Shown: piece after piece, positions 38,832 to 52,362 of the stretch | Layout: every line of letters begins with the position of its first letter | Numbering within the stretch: the first letter of the stretch is position 1 | From: Megalopta genalis | Taxonomy: Eukaryota > Arthropoda > Insecta > Hymenoptera > Halictidae | Length of the DNA stretch: 64,000 nt | Assembly (NCBI RefSeq): GCF_051020955.1 | Contig: NW_027476220.1 | Span: forward strand, 391,497 to 455,496 | Reading direction: 5' to 3' | Program-made: the position numbers and the translations under genes | Notes under the pieces: generated by a model | Databases searched by the model: none | Told to the model about the DNA's origin: nothing | The model's input: only the letters and a program-made list of their open reading frames with translations

Positions 38832-40787
38832 TGGATTTGAAGCTAAACCTTCTACATCGCATTGATTTGAAGCTGAATCATGTGTTTTGCTTGGATTTGT
38901 AGCTAACTCGTTTGTTTCTCCTGCATTTGAAGCTATATCACTAATTTCGCAAGTATCTGGTGCAAGTAATTTGTGTCGCACGGATTTGAAGCTAAACTCT
39001 CCACATCGCATTGGTTTGAAGCTAAACCGTCCACATCGCTTTGGTTTGAAGCTAAACCTTCTACATCGCATTGATTTGAAGCTAAATCATGTGATTTGCA
39101 TGGATTTGATGCTAACTCGTTCGTTTCGCCTGCATTTGATGCTATATCACTTATATCGCAAGTATTTGAAGCTCAATCATTTGTTTCGCATTGATTTGAA
39201 GCTAAACCTTCAACATCGCATTGATTTCCAGCTAAATCATGTGTATTGCATGGATTTTGAAGCTAACTCGCTTGTTTCTCCTGCATTTGAAGCTATATCA
39301 GTTATATCCCAAGAGTTTGATGCTAAATCGTTTGTTTCGCATGGATTTGACGCTAAACCATCTACAACGCATTGATTTGAAGTTAAATCATGTGTTTCGC
39401 TTGGATTTGAAGCTAAACTTTCTACATCGCATTGATTTGAAGCTAAATCATCTACATCGCATTGATTTGCAGCTAAATCATGTGTTTCGCATGGATTTGA
39501 AGCTAACTCGTTCGTTTCCCCCGCATTTGAAGCTATGTCACTTATATCGCAAGTATCTTAAGCTAAATCATTTGTGTCGCATGGATTTGAAGCTAAGCCT
39601 TCTACTTCGCATTGATTTGATGCTAAATCATTCGTTTCGCTTGGATTTGAAGCTGGCTCGTTTGATTCGCCTCCTTTTGAAGCTATATCACTAACATTCG
39701 GAAGTATTTGAAGCCAAATCAGTTGTGTCGCATGGATTTGGAGCTACCCCTTCTACATCGCATAGATTTGAATCTTAATCACGTGTTTCGCATGGATTTG
39801 AACCTAATTCGTTTGTTGCGCATGCAGTTGAAGCTATATCACCTACATCCGAAGTGTTTGAAGCTCAATCATTTGTTCCGCATGGATTTGAAGCCAAGCC
39901 TTCTACATCGCATTGATTAGAAGCTAAATCATGTGTTTCGCTTGGATATGAAGCTAACTCGCTTGTTTGGTCTGCACTTGAAGCTATATCACTTGTATCG
40001 CAAGTATTTGAAGCTAAATGTTCTGTTTCGCATGGATTTTGAAGCTAACTCGTTTGCTTCCCCTGTATTTTAAGCTATTTCAGTTATATTGCAAGTATCT
40101 GAACCTAAATCATATGTCTCGCATGAATTTGAAACTAAACCTTCTACATAGAATTGATTTGCATCTAAATCATGTGTTTCGCATGGATTTGGAGCTAACT
40201 CGTTAGTTTCGCCTGCATTTGAAGCTATATCACTTATATCGCAAGTATCTGAACCTAAATCATTTGTTTCGCATGGATTTGAAGCTAAGCCTTCTCCTTC
40301 GCATGGATTTAAAGCTAAATGATGTGCTTCGCTCGTGTTTGAAGCTAACTCGTTTGTTTCGTCTGCATTTGAAGCTATATCACCAATATCACTAGAATAT
40401 GAAGCTAAATCATTTGTTCCGCATGGATTTGCAGCTAAGCCTTCTACTTCGCATCGATTTGAAGCTAAATCGTTGGTATAGCATGGATATTGAAGCTAAC
40501 TCGTTTGATTCGTCTGCATTTGAAGCTATATCACTTATATCCTATGTGTTTGAACCTAAATCATTTGCTTCGGATGTATTTGAATCTAAACCTTCTACAT
40601 CGCATTGATTTGAAACCAAATCATGTGTTTCGCTTGGATTTGAAGCTAACTCGTTTGTTTCGTCTGCATTTGAAGCTATATCACTTATATCTCAAGTGTT
40701 TGATGCTAAATCATTTGTTTCGCATGGATTTGTAGCTATACCTTCTACATCGCATTGATTTGAAGCTAAATCATGTGTTTCGCTTGG
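38832..40787 (+). repeat. Block V, copy 1
   Basis: Matches 42588-44543 at an offset of 3,756 with few differences. It contains the 29-bp A with GGTGCAAGTAATTTG, a B-B-B run at about 38986-39067, the ACATTCGGAAGTATTTG junction near 39700, and the end-of-window segment (40018-40660). The longest minus-strand open frame of the window (38367-39071, 234 codons) overlaps its left part. It is made of the same decapeptide repeat and I do not call it a gene. Confidence 0.84.
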
Positions 40788-42587
40788 ATTTGGAGCTAAT
40801 CCTTTTACATCGCATTGATTTGCAGCTAAATCATGTGTTTTGCATGAATTGGATGCTAACTCGTTTGTTTCCACTGCATTTGAAACTATATCAGTTATAT
40901 CGCAAGTATCTGATGCTAAATCATTTGTTTCGCATGGAGTTGAAGCTAAACCTTCTACATCGCATTGATTTGAAGCTAAATCATGTGTTTTGCATGGATT
41001 TTATGCTAACTCGTTTGTTTCCCCTGCATTTGAAGCTATATCAGTTATATCGCAAGTATCTCATGCTAAATCATTTGTTTAGCATGGATTTGAAGCTAAA
41101 CCTTCAACATCGCATTGATTTCCAACTAAATCATGTGTATCACATGGATTTTGAAGCTAACTCGTTTGTTTCTCCTGCATTTGAAGCTATATCACTTATA
41201 TCGCAAGTATCTGAAGCTAAATCATTTGTGTCGCATGGATTTGAAGCTAAACCTTCTACATTGCATTGATTTGAAGCTAAATCATGTGATTTGCATGGAT
41301 TTGATGCTAACTCGTTCGTTTCGCCTGCATTTGGTGCTATACCACTTATATCGCAAGTATCTGAAGCAAAAACATTTGTTTCGCATGGATTTGAAGCTAA
41401 ACCATCTACATCGCATTGATTTGCAGATAAAACATGTGTTTCGCATGGATTTGAAGCTAACTCGGCCGTTTCGCCTGCATTTGATGCTATATCACTTATA
41501 TCGCAAGTGTTTGAAGCTACATCGTTTGTTTCGCATGGATTTGAAGCTAAACCTTCTACATCGTTTCGATTTGAAGCTAAATGATATGTATCGCATGGAT
41601 TTTGAAGCTATCCCGTTTGATTCATCTGCATTTGCAGCTATATCACTTATATCACAAGTGTTTGAAGCTAAATCATTTGTTTCGCATGGATTTGAAGCTA
41701 AACCTTCAACATCGCATTGATTTGAAGCTAAATCATGTGTTTCGCTTGGTTTTGAAGCTATACCTTCTACATCGTTTTGATTTGAAGCTAAATCATGTGT
41801 TTTGCATGGATTAGATGCTAACTCGTTTGCTTCCCCTGCATTTGAAGCTATTTCAGTTATATTGCAAGTATCTGATGCTAAATCATTTGTTTCGCATGGA
41901 TTTGATGCTAACTCGTTCGTTTCACCTGCATTTGATGCTATATCACTTATATCGCAAGTGTTTGAAGCTAAATCATTTGTGCCGCATGGATTTGAAGCTA
42001 AAACTTCAACATCGCATTGATTTCAATCTAAATCATGTGTATCGTATGGATTTTGAAGCTAACTCGTTAATTTCTCCTGCATTTGAAGCTATATCACTTA
42101 TATCGCAATTATATGAAGCTAAATCAATTGTGTCGCATGGATCTGAAGCTAAACCTTCTACATCGCATTGATTTGAAGCTGAATCATGTGTTTTGCTTGG
42201 ATTTGTAGCTAACTCGTTTGTTTCTCCTGCATTTGAAGCTATATCACTAATTTCGCAAGTATCTGGTGCAAGTAATTTGTGTCGCACGGATTTGAAGCTA
42301 AACCATCTACATCGCATTGATTTGCAGATAAAACATGTGTTTCGCATGGATTTGAAGCTAACTCGGCCGTTTCGCCTGCATTTGATGCTATATCACTTAT
42401 ATCGCAAGTGTTTGAAGCTACATCGTTTGTTTCGCATGGATTTGAAGCTAAACCTTCTACATCGTTTCGATTTGAAGCTAAATGATATGTATCGCATGGA
42501 TTTTGAAGCTATCCCGTTTGATTCATCTGCATTTGCAGCTATATCACTTATATCACAAGTGTTTGAAGCTAAATCATTTGTTTCGCA
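40788..42587 (+). repeat. Satellite HORs with a 901-bp spaced internal copy
   Basis: Bases 41400-41720 match 42301-42621 at an offset of 901, including ACTCGGCCGTTTCG (41461 and 42362) and a C with AAAACATGTG. The segment includes a module K near 40985 and the second copy of 38426-38865. No gene is seen. Confidence 0.75.
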
Positions 42588-44543
42588 TGGATTTGAAGCT
42601 AAACCTTCTACATCGCATTGATTTGAAGTTAAATCATGTGTTTTGCTTGGATTTGTAGCTAACTCGTTTGTTTCTCCTGCATTTGAAGCTATATCACTAA
42701 TTTCGCAAGTATCTGGTGCAAGTAATTTGTGTCGCACGGATTTGAAGCTAAACTCTCCACATCGCATTGGTTTGAAGCTAAACCGTCCACATCGCTTTGG
42801 TTTGAAGCTAAACCTTCTACATCGCATTGATTTGAAGCTAAATCATGTGATTTGCATGGATTTGATGCTAACTCGTTCGTTTCGCCTGCATTTTATGCTA
42901 TATCACTTATATCGCAAGTATTTGAAGCTCAATCATTTGTTTCGCATTGATTTGAAGCTAAACCTTCAACATCGCATTTATTTCCAGCTAAATCATGTGT
43001 ATCGCATGGATTTTGAAGCTAACTCGCTTGTTTCTCCTGCATTTGAAGCTATATCACTTATATCCCAAGAGTTTGATGCTAAATCGTTTGTTTCGCATGG
43101 ATTTGACGCTAAACCATCTACAACGCATTGATTTGAAGTTAAATCATGTGTTTCGCTTGGATTTGAAGCTAAACTTTCTACATCGCATTGATTTGAAGCT
43201 AAATCATCTACATCGCATTGATTTGCAGCTAAATCATGTGTTTCGCATGGATTTGAAGCTAACTCGTTCGTTTCCCCCGCATTTGAAGCTATATCACTTA
43301 TATCGCAAGTATCTTAAGCTAAATCATTTGTGTCGCATGGATTTGAAGCTAAGCCTTCTACTTCGCATTGATTTGATGCTAAATCATTCGTTTCGCTTGG
43401 ATTTGAAGCTGGCTCGTTTGATTCGCCTCCTTTTGAATCTAAATCACTAACATTCGGAAGTATTTGAAGCCAAATCAGTTGTGTCGCATGGATTTGGAGC
43501 TACCCCTTCTACATCGCATAGATTTGAATCTTAATCACGTGTTTCGCATGGATTTGAACCTAATTCGTTTGTTGCGCATGCAGTTGAAGCTATATCACCT
43601 ACATCCGAAGTGTTTGAAGCTCAATCATTTGTTCCGCATGGATTTGAAGCCAAGCCTTCTACATCGCATTGATTAGAAGCTAAATCATGTGTTTCGCTTG
43701 GATATGAAGCTAACTCGCTTGTTTGGTCTGCACTTGAAGCTATATCACTTGTATCGCAAGTATTTGAAGCTAAATGTTCTGTTTCGCATGGATTTTGAAG
43801 CTAACTCGTTTGCTTCCCCTGTATTTTAAGCTATTTCAGTTATATTGCAAGTATCTGAACCTAAATCATATGTTTCGCATGAATTTGAAACTAAACCTTC
43901 TACATAGAATTGATTTGCATCTAAATCATGTGTTTCGCATGGATTTGGAGCTAACTCGTTAGTTTCGCCTGCATTTGAAGCTATATCACTTATATCGCAA
44001 GTATCTGAACCTAAATCATTTGTTTCGCATGGATTTGAAGCTAAGCCTTCTCCTTCGCATGGATTTAAAGCTAAATGATGTGCTTCGCTCGTGTTTGAAG
44101 CTAACTCGTTTGTTTCGTCTGCATTTGAAGCTATATCACCAATATCACTAGAATATGAAGCTAAATCATTTGTTCCGCATGGATTTGCAGCTAAGCCTTC
44201 TACTTCGCATCGATTTGAAGCTAAATCGTTGGTATAGCATGGATATTGAAGCTAACTCGTTTGATTCGTCTGCATTTGAAGCTATATCACTTATATCCTA
44301 TGTGTTTGAACCTAAATCATTTGCTTCGGATGTATTTGAATCTAAACCTTCTACATCGCATTGATTTCAAACCAAATCATGTGTTTCGCTTGGATTTGAA
44401 GCTAACTCGTTTGTTTCGTCTGCATTTGAAGCTATATCACTTATATCTCAAGTGTTTGATGCTAAATCATTTGTTTCGCATGGATTTGTAGCTATACCTT
44501 CTACATCGCATTGATTTGAAGCTAAATCATGTGTTTCGCTTGG
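42588..44543 (+). repeat. Block V, copy 2
   Basis: Copy of 38832-40787. Differences seen include TTTTATGCTATATC (about 42892) against TTTGATGCTATATC and GATTTCAAACC (about 44364) against GATTTGAAACC. The right edge is where GGATTTGGAGC of copy 1 becomes GGATTTTATGC. Confidence 0.84.
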
Positions 44544-47097
44544 ATTTTATGCTAACTCGTTTGTTTCCCCTGCATTTGAAGCTATATCAGTTATATCGCA
44601 AGTATCTCATGCTAAATCATTTGTTTAGCATGGATTTGAAGCTAAACCTTCAACATCGCATTGATTTCCAACTAAATCATGTGTATCACATGGATTTTGA
44701 AGCTAACTCGTTTGTTTCTCCTGCATTTGAAGCTATATCACTTATATCGCAAGTATCTGAAGCTAAATCATTTGTGTCGCATGGATTTGAAGCTAAACCT
44801 TCTACATTGCATTGATTTGAAGCTAAATCATGTGATTTGCATGGATTTGATGCTAACTCGTTCGTTTCGCCTGCATTTGGTGCTATATCACTTATATCGC
44901 AAGTATCTGAAGCAAAAACATTTGTTTCGCATGGATTTGAAGCTAAACCATCTACATCGCATTGATTTGAAGCTAAATCATGTGTTTTACAAGGATTTTA
45001 TAATAACTCGTTTGTTTCCCCTGCATTTGAAGCTATATCAGTTATATCGCAAGTATCTGATGCTAAATGATTTGTTTATCATGGATTTGAAGCTAAACCT
45101 TCTACATCGCATTGATTTGCAGATAAATCATGTGTTTCGCATGGATTTGAAGCTAACTCGTCCGTTTCGCCTGCATTTGATGCTATATCACTTATATCGC
45201 AAGTGTTTGAAGCTACATCGTTTGTTTCGCATGGATTTGAAGCTAAACCTTCTACATCGTTTCGATTTGAAGCTAAATGATATGTATCGCATGGATTTTG
45301 AAGCTATCCCGTTTGATTCGTCTGCATTTGCAGCTATATCACTTATATCACAAGTGTTTGAAGCTAAATCATTTGTTTCGCATGGATTTGAAGCTAAACC
45401 TTCTACATCGCATTGATTTGAAGTTAAATCATGTGTTTCGCTTGGATTTGAAGCTATACCTTCTACATCGCTTTGATTTCAAGCTGAATCATGTGTTCTG
45501 CATGGATTTGATGCTAACACGTTTGTTTCCCCTGCATTTGAAGCTATATCAGTTATATCGAAAGTATCTGATGCTAAATCATTTGTTTCGCATGGATTTG
45601 TAGCTATACCTTCTACATCGCATTGATTTGAAGCTAAATCATGTGTTTCGCTTGGATTTGGAGCTAATCCTTTTACTTCGCATTGATTTGCAGCTAAATC
45701 ATGTGTTTTGCATGAATTGGATGCTAACTCGTTTGTTTCCACTGCATTTGAAACTATATCAGTTATATCGCAAGTATCTGATGCTAAATCATTTGTTTCG
45801 CATGGAGTTGAAGCTAAACCTTCTACATCGCATTGATTTGAAGCTAAATCATGTGTTTTGCATGGATTTTATGCTAACTCGTTTGTTTCCCCTGCATTTG
45901 AAGCTATATCAGTTATATCGCAAGTATCTCATGCTAAATCATTTGTTTAGCATGGATTTGAAGCTAAACCTTCAACATCGCATTGATTTGAAGCTAAATC
46001 ATGTGATTTGCATGGATTTGATGCTAACTCGTTCGTTTCGCCTGCATTTGGTGCTATATCACTTATATCGCAAGTATCTGAAGCAAAAACATTTGTTTCG
46101 CATGGATTTGAAGCTAAACCATCTACATCGCATTGATTTGAAGCTAAATCATGTGTTTTGCAAGGATTTTATAATAACTCGTTTGTTTCCCCTGCATTTG
46201 AAGCTATATCAGTTATATCGCAAGTATCTGATGCTAAATGATTTGTTTATCATGGATTTGAAGCTAAACCTTCTACATCGCATTGATTTGCAGATAAATC
46301 ATGTGTTTCGCATGGATTTGAAGCTAACTCGTCCGTTTCGCCTGCATTTGATGCTATATCACTTATATCGCAAGTGTTTGAAGCTACATCGTTTGTTTCG
46401 CATGGATTTGAAGCTAAACCTTCTACATCGTTTCGATTTGAAGCTAAATGATATGTATCGCATGGATTTTGAAGCTATCCCGTTTGATTCGTCTGCATTT
46501 GCAGCTATATCGCTTATATCACAAGTGTTTGAAGCTAAATCATTTGTTTCGCATGGATTTGAAGCTAAACCTTCTACATCGCATTGATTTGAAGTTAAAT
46601 CATGTGTTTCGCTTGGATTTGAAGCTATACCTTCTACATCGCTTTGATTTCAAGCTGAATCATGTGTTCTGCATGGATTTGATGCTAACACGTTTGTTTC
46701 CCCTGCATTTGAAGCTATATCAGTTATATCGAAAGTAACTGATGCTAAATCGTTTGTTTCGCATGGATTTGATGCTAAACCTTCTACATCGCATTGATTT
46801 GCAGCTAAATCATGTGTTTCGCATGGATTTGAAGCTAACTCGTTCGTTTCGCCTGCATTTGATGCTATATCACTTATATCGCAAGTGTTTGAAGCTACAT
46901 CGTTTGTTTCGCATGGATTAGAAGCAAAACCTTCTACATCGTATCGATTTGAAGCTAAATGATATGTATCGCATGGACTTTGAAGCTATCCCGTTTGATT
47001 CGTCTGCATTTCCAGCTATATCACTTATACCACAAGTGTTTGAAGCTAAATCATTTGTTTGGCATGGATTTGATTAAACCTACTACATCGCATTGAT
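44544..47097 (+). repeat. Block W, copy 1
   Basis: Similar to the next 2.4 kb at offsets of 2,582 and 2,433, and 44820-47050 is recopied almost unchanged at 52572-54800 (offset 7,752). Over 45628-46587 the plus-strand open frame of 319 codons translates identically in the distant copy. Markers are GCAAAAACATTTG, a D with TTATAATAACTCG, and TTTATCATGG. Relative to copy 2 it lacks one HOR near 45985 and has one HOR more near 46140, so whole HOR units have been gained and lost. Confidence 0.85.
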
Positions 47098-49530
47098 TTG
47101 AAGCTAAATCATGTGTTTTGCATGGATTTTATGCTAACTCGTTTGTTTCCCCTGCATTTGAAGCTATATCAGTTATATCGCAAGTATCTCATGCTAAATC
47201 ATTTGTTTAGCATGGATTTGAAGCTAAACCTTCAACATCGCATTGATTTCCAACTAAATCATGTGTATCACATGGATTTTGAAGCTAACTCGTTTGTTTC
47301 TCCTGCATTTGAAGCTATATCACTTATATCGCAAGTATCTGAAGCTAAATCATTTGTGTCGCATGGATTTGAAGCTAAACCTTCTACATTGCATTGATTT
47401 GAAGCTAAATCATGTGATTTGCATGGATTTGATGCTAACTCGTTCGTTTCGCCTGCATTTGGTGCTATATCACTTATATCGCAAGTATCTGAAGCAAAAA
47501 CATTTGTTTTGCATGGATTTGAAGCTAAACCATCTACATCGCATTGATTTGAAGCTAAATCATGTGTTTTACAAGGATTTTATAATAACTCGTTTGTTTC
47601 CCCTGCATTTGAAGCTATATAAGTTATATCGCAAGTATCTGATGCTAAATGATTTGTTTATCATGGATTTGAAGCTAAACCTTCTACATCGCATTGATTT
47701 GCAGATAAATCATGTGTTTCGCATGGATTTGAAGCTAACTCGTCCGTTTCGCCTGCATTTGATGCTATATCACTTATATCGCAAGTGTTTGAAGCTACAT
47801 CGTTTGTTTCGCATGGATTTGAAGCTAAACCTTCTACATCGTTTCGATTTGAAGCTAAATGATATGTATCGCATGGATTTTGAAGCTATCCCGTTTGATT
47901 CGTCTGCATTTGCAGCTATATCACTTATATCACAAGTGTTTGAAGCTAAATCATTTGTTTCGCATGGATTTGAAGCTAAACCTTCTACATCGCATTGATT
48001 TGAAGTTAAATCATGTGTTTCGCTTGGATTTGAAGCTATACCTTCTACATCGCTTTGATTTCAAGCTGAATCATGTGTTCTGCATGGATTTGATGCTAAC
48101 ACGTTTGTTTCCCCTGCATTTGAAGCTATATCAGTTATATCGAAAGTATCTGATGCTAAATCATTTGTTTCGCATGGATTTGTAGCTATACCTTCTACAT
48201 CGCATTGATTTGAAGCTAAATCATGTGTTTCGCTTGGATTTGGAGCTAATCCTTTTACTTCGCATTGATTTGCAGCTAAATCATGTGTTTTGCATGAATT
48301 GGATGCTAACTCGTTTGTTTCCACTGCATTTGAAACTATATCAGTTATATCGCAAGTATCTGATGCTAAATCATTTGTTTCGCATGGAGTTGAAGCTAAA
48401 CCTTCTACATCGCATTGATTTGAAGCTAAATCATGTGTTTTGCATGGATTTTATGCTAACTCGTTTGTTTCCCCTGCATTTGAATCTATATCAGTTATAT
48501 CGCAAGTATCTCATGCTAAATCATTTGTTTGGCATGGATTTGAAGCTAAACCTTCAACATCGCATTGATTTCCAACTAAATCATGTGTATCACATGGATT
48601 TTGAAGCTAACTCGTTTGTTTCTCCTGCATTTGAAGCTATATCACTTATATCGCAAGTATCTGAAGCTAAATCATTTGTGTCGCATGGATTTGAAGCTAA
48701 ACCTTCTACATTGCATTGATTTGAAGCTAAATCATGTGATTTGCATGGATTTGATGCTAACTCGTTCGTTTCGCCTGCATTTGGTGCTATATCACTTATA
48801 TCGCAAGTATCTGAAGCAAAAACATTTGTTTCGCATGGATTTGAAGCTAAACCTTCTACATCGCATTGATTTGCAGATAAATCATGTGTTTCGCATGGAT
48901 TTGAAGCTAACTCGTCCGTTTCGCCTGCATTTGATGCTATATCACTTATATCGCAAGTGTTTGAAGCTACATCGTTTGTTTCGCATGGATTTGAAGCTAA
49001 ACCTTCTACATCGTTTCGATTTGAAGCTAAATGATATGTATCGCATGGATTTTGAAGCTATCCCGTTTGATTCGTCTGCATTTGCAGCTATATCGCTTAT
49101 ATCACAAGTGTTTGAAGCTAAATCATTTGTTTCGCATGGATTTGAAGCTAAACCTTCTACATCGCATTGATTTGAAGTTAAATCATGTGTTTCGCTTGGA
49201 TTTGAAGCTATACCTTCTACATCGCTTTGATTTCAAGCTGAATCATGTGTTCTGCATGGATTTGATGCTAACACGTTTGTTTCCCCTGCATTTGAAGCTA
49301 TATCAGTTATATCGAAAGTAACTGATGCTAAATCGTTTGTTTCGCATGGATTTGAAGCTAAACCTTCTACATCGCATTGATTTGCAGCTAAATCATGTGT
49401 TTCGCATGGACTTTGAAGCTATCCCGTTTGATTCGTCTGCATTTCCAGCTATATCACTTATACCACAAGTGTTTGAAGCTAAATCATTTGTTTCGCATGG
49501 ATTTGATTAAACCTACTACATCGCATTGAT
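47098..49530 (+). repeat. Block W, copies 2 and partial 3
   Basis: Follows copy 1 almost in tandem. Bases 47261-48400 match 44679-45818, and 48736-49320 match 46005-46738 apart from one missing HOR (the TTATAATAACTCG unit). The 28-bp B monomer TTGATTAAACCTACTAC occurs at 47070 and 49503, at matching places. A further, longer match of 45.4-46.7 kb lies at 53.2-54.5 kb. Confidence 0.82.
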
Positions 49531-51174
49531 TTGAAGCTAAATCATGTGTTTTGCATGGATTTTATGCTAACTCGTTTGTTTCCCCTGCATTTGAAGCTAT
49601 ATCAGTTATATCGCAAGTATCTCATGCTAAATCATTTGTTTAGCATGGATTTGAAGCTAAACCTTCAACATCGCATTGATTTCCAACTAAATCATGTGTA
49701 TCACATGGATTTTGAAGCTAACTCGTTTGTTTCTCCTGCATTTGAAGCTATATCACTTATATCGCAAGTATCTGAACCTAAGTCATTTGTTTCGCATGTA
49801 TTTGAAGCTAAGCCTTCTCCTTCGCATGGATTTGAAGCTAAGCCTTCTCCTTCGCATGTATTTAAAGCTAAATGATGTGTATCGCATGGATTTTGAAGCT
49901 ACCTCGTTTGTATCTCCTGCATTTGAAGCTATATCACTTATATGGCAAGTATCTGAACCTAAATCATTTGTGTCGCATGGATTTGAAGCTAAATCTTCTA
50001 CATAGTATTGATTTCAAGCTTAATCATGTGTATCGCATGGATCTTGTAGCTAACTCGTTTGTTTCCCCTGCATTTGAAGCTATATCACTTATATCGCAAG
50101 TATCTGAAGCTAAATCATATGTTTCGCATGGATTTGAAACAAAACCTTCTACATAGAATTGATTAGCAGCTAAATCATGTGTTTCGCATGGATTTGAAGC
50201 TAAACCTTCTACATCGCAATGATTTGCAGCCTAGTCATTTATTTCGCATGGATTAAATGCTAACACGTTTGCTTCCCCTGCATTTGAAGCTATATCACTT
50301 ATATCGCAAGTATTTGAAGCCAAATCATTTGTGTCGCATGGTTATGAAGCTAAACCTTCTACATCGTATTGATTTAGAGCCAAGTCATGTGTTTCGCATG
50401 GATTTGAAGCTAACTCTTTAGTTTCATCTGCATTTGAAGCTATATCACTTATGTCGCTAGTATCTGAAGCTAAATCATTTGCTTCGCATGGATTTGAAGC
50501 TAAATTTTCTACATCGCATTGATTTGGAGCCTAATCATGTGATTCGCTTGGATTGGAAGCTAACTCGTTTATTTCGTCTGCATTTGAAGCTGTATCACTT
50601 ATATCGCAAGAATCTGATGCAAAATCATTTGTGTCGCATGGATTTTAAGCTAAAGCTTCCACATAGCATTGATTTGGAGCTTAATCATGTGTTTGGCATG
50701 GATTTGAAGCTAAACCTTCTACATCGCAATGATTTGAAGCTAAATCATGTGTTTCGCTTGGATTTGAAGCTATACCCTCTACATCGCTTTGATTTCAAGC
50801 TAAATCATGTGTTCTGCATGAATTTGATGCTAACTCGTTTGTTTCCCCTGCATTTGAAGCTATATCAGTTATATCGCAAGTATCTGATGCTAAATCATTT
50901 GTTTAGCATGGATTTGGAGCTAAACCTTCTACATCGTATCGATTTGAAGCTAAATGATATGTATCGCATGGATTTTGAAGCTATCCCGTTTGATTCGTCT
51001 GCATTTGCAGCTATATCACTTATATCACAAGTGTTTGAAGCTAAATCATTTGTTTCGCATGGGTTTGAAGCTAAACCTTCTACATCGTATCGATTTGAAG
51101 CTAAATGATATGTATCACATGGATTTTGTAGCTAACTCGTTTGTTTCCCCTGCATTTGAAGCTATATCACTTAT
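49531..51174 (+). repeat. Block Y, copy 1, and adjoining HORs
   Basis: Bases 49750-50716 match 58495-59461 at an offset of 8,745, and 50322-51081 match 54800-55559 at an offset of 4,478. Markers are CCTTCTCCTTCGCATG units in a row (49813-49860), TTATGGCAAG (49950), GCAGCCTAGTC and CTCTTTAGTTTCATCTGC. The segment begins with a module K. No gene is seen. Confidence 0.8.
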
Positions 51175-52362
51175 ATCGCAAGTATCTGAAGCTAAATCAT
51201 TTGTGTCGCTTGGATTTGGAGCTAATCCTTTTACATCGCATTGATTTGCAGCTAAATCATGTGATTTGCATGGATTTGATGCTAACTCGTTCGTTTCGCT
51301 TGCATTTGATGATATATCACATATATCGCAAGTATCTGAAGCTGAATCATTTGTTTCGCATTGATTTGAAACTAAACCTTCAACATCGCATTGATTTCCA
51401 GCTAAATCATGTGTATCGCATGGATTTTGAAGCTAACTCGTTTGTTTCTCCTGCATTTGAAGCTATATCACTTATATCCCAAGAGTTTGATGCTAAATCA
51501 TTTGTTTCGCATGGATTTGACGCTAAACCATCTACAACGCATTGATTTGAAGTTAAATCATGTGTTTCGCTTGGATTTGAAGCTAAACTTTCTACATCGC
51601 ATTGATTTGAAGCTAAATCATGTGATTTGAATGGATTTGATGCTAACTCGTTCGTTTCGCCTGCATTTGATGCTATATCACTTATAACGCAAGTATCTGA
51701 AGCTAAATCATTTGTTTTGCATGTATTTGAAGCTAAACCTTCTACATCGCATTGATTTGAAGCTAAATCATGAGTTTTGCATGGATTTTATAATTACTCG
51801 TTTGTTTCCCCTGCATTTGAAGCTATATCAGTTATATCGCAAGTATCTGATGCTAAATGATTTGTTTAGCATGGATTTGAAGCTAAACCTTCTACATCGC
51901 ATTGATTTGCAGCTAAATCATGTGTTTCGCATGGATTTGAAGCTAACTCGTTCGTTTCCCCTGCATTTGATGCTATATCACTTATATCGCAAGGGTTTGA
52001 AGCTACATCGTTTGTTTCCCATGGATTTGAAGCTAAACCTACCTCCATCGTATCGATTTCAAGCTAAATGATATGTATCGCATGGATTTTGAAGCTATCC
52101 CGTTTGATTCGTCTGCATTTGCAGCTATATCACTTATATCACAAGTGTTTGCAGCTAAATCATTTGTTCCGCTTGGTTTTGGAGCTAATCCTTTTACATC
52201 GCATTGATTTGCAGCTAAATCATGTGTTTTGTATGGATTGGATGCTAACTCGTTTGTTTCCGCTGCATTTGAAACTATATCAGTTATATCGCAAGTATCT
52301 GATGCTATATCATTTGTTTCGCATGGATTTGAACCTAAACCTTCTACATCGCATTGATTTGA
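51175..52362 (+). repeat. Block X, copy 1
   Basis: Matches 56673-57860 at an offset of 5,498 with isolated substitutions, for example GCTACATCG (52002) against GCTACAACG (57500). It includes the D with TTATAATTACTCG, AAGGGTTTG and the B with CCTACCTCCATCG. Part of it (51770-52170) also matches 30500-30900. Confidence 0.83.

Noticed and set aside
38367..39071. Longest minus-strand open frame (234 codons, ASNPCETND-type repeats)
   Set aside because: This is the reverse-strand open frame of the same satellite. It crosses from one repeat frame to another at 29- and 31-bp monomers and has no distinct start region or domain.
45628..46587. 319-codon open frame, identical at 53380-54339
   Set aside because: Identity between the two comes from a recent 2.2-kb block copy, since the flanking non-open parts are equally identical. 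It is not evidence of selection on a protein.
49813..49860. Possible separate minisatellite of CCTTCTCCTTCGCATG units
   Set aside because: These are two B-type monomers with a TCC change in succession, in the normal 30-bp register, and the same occurs in the block copy near 58558.
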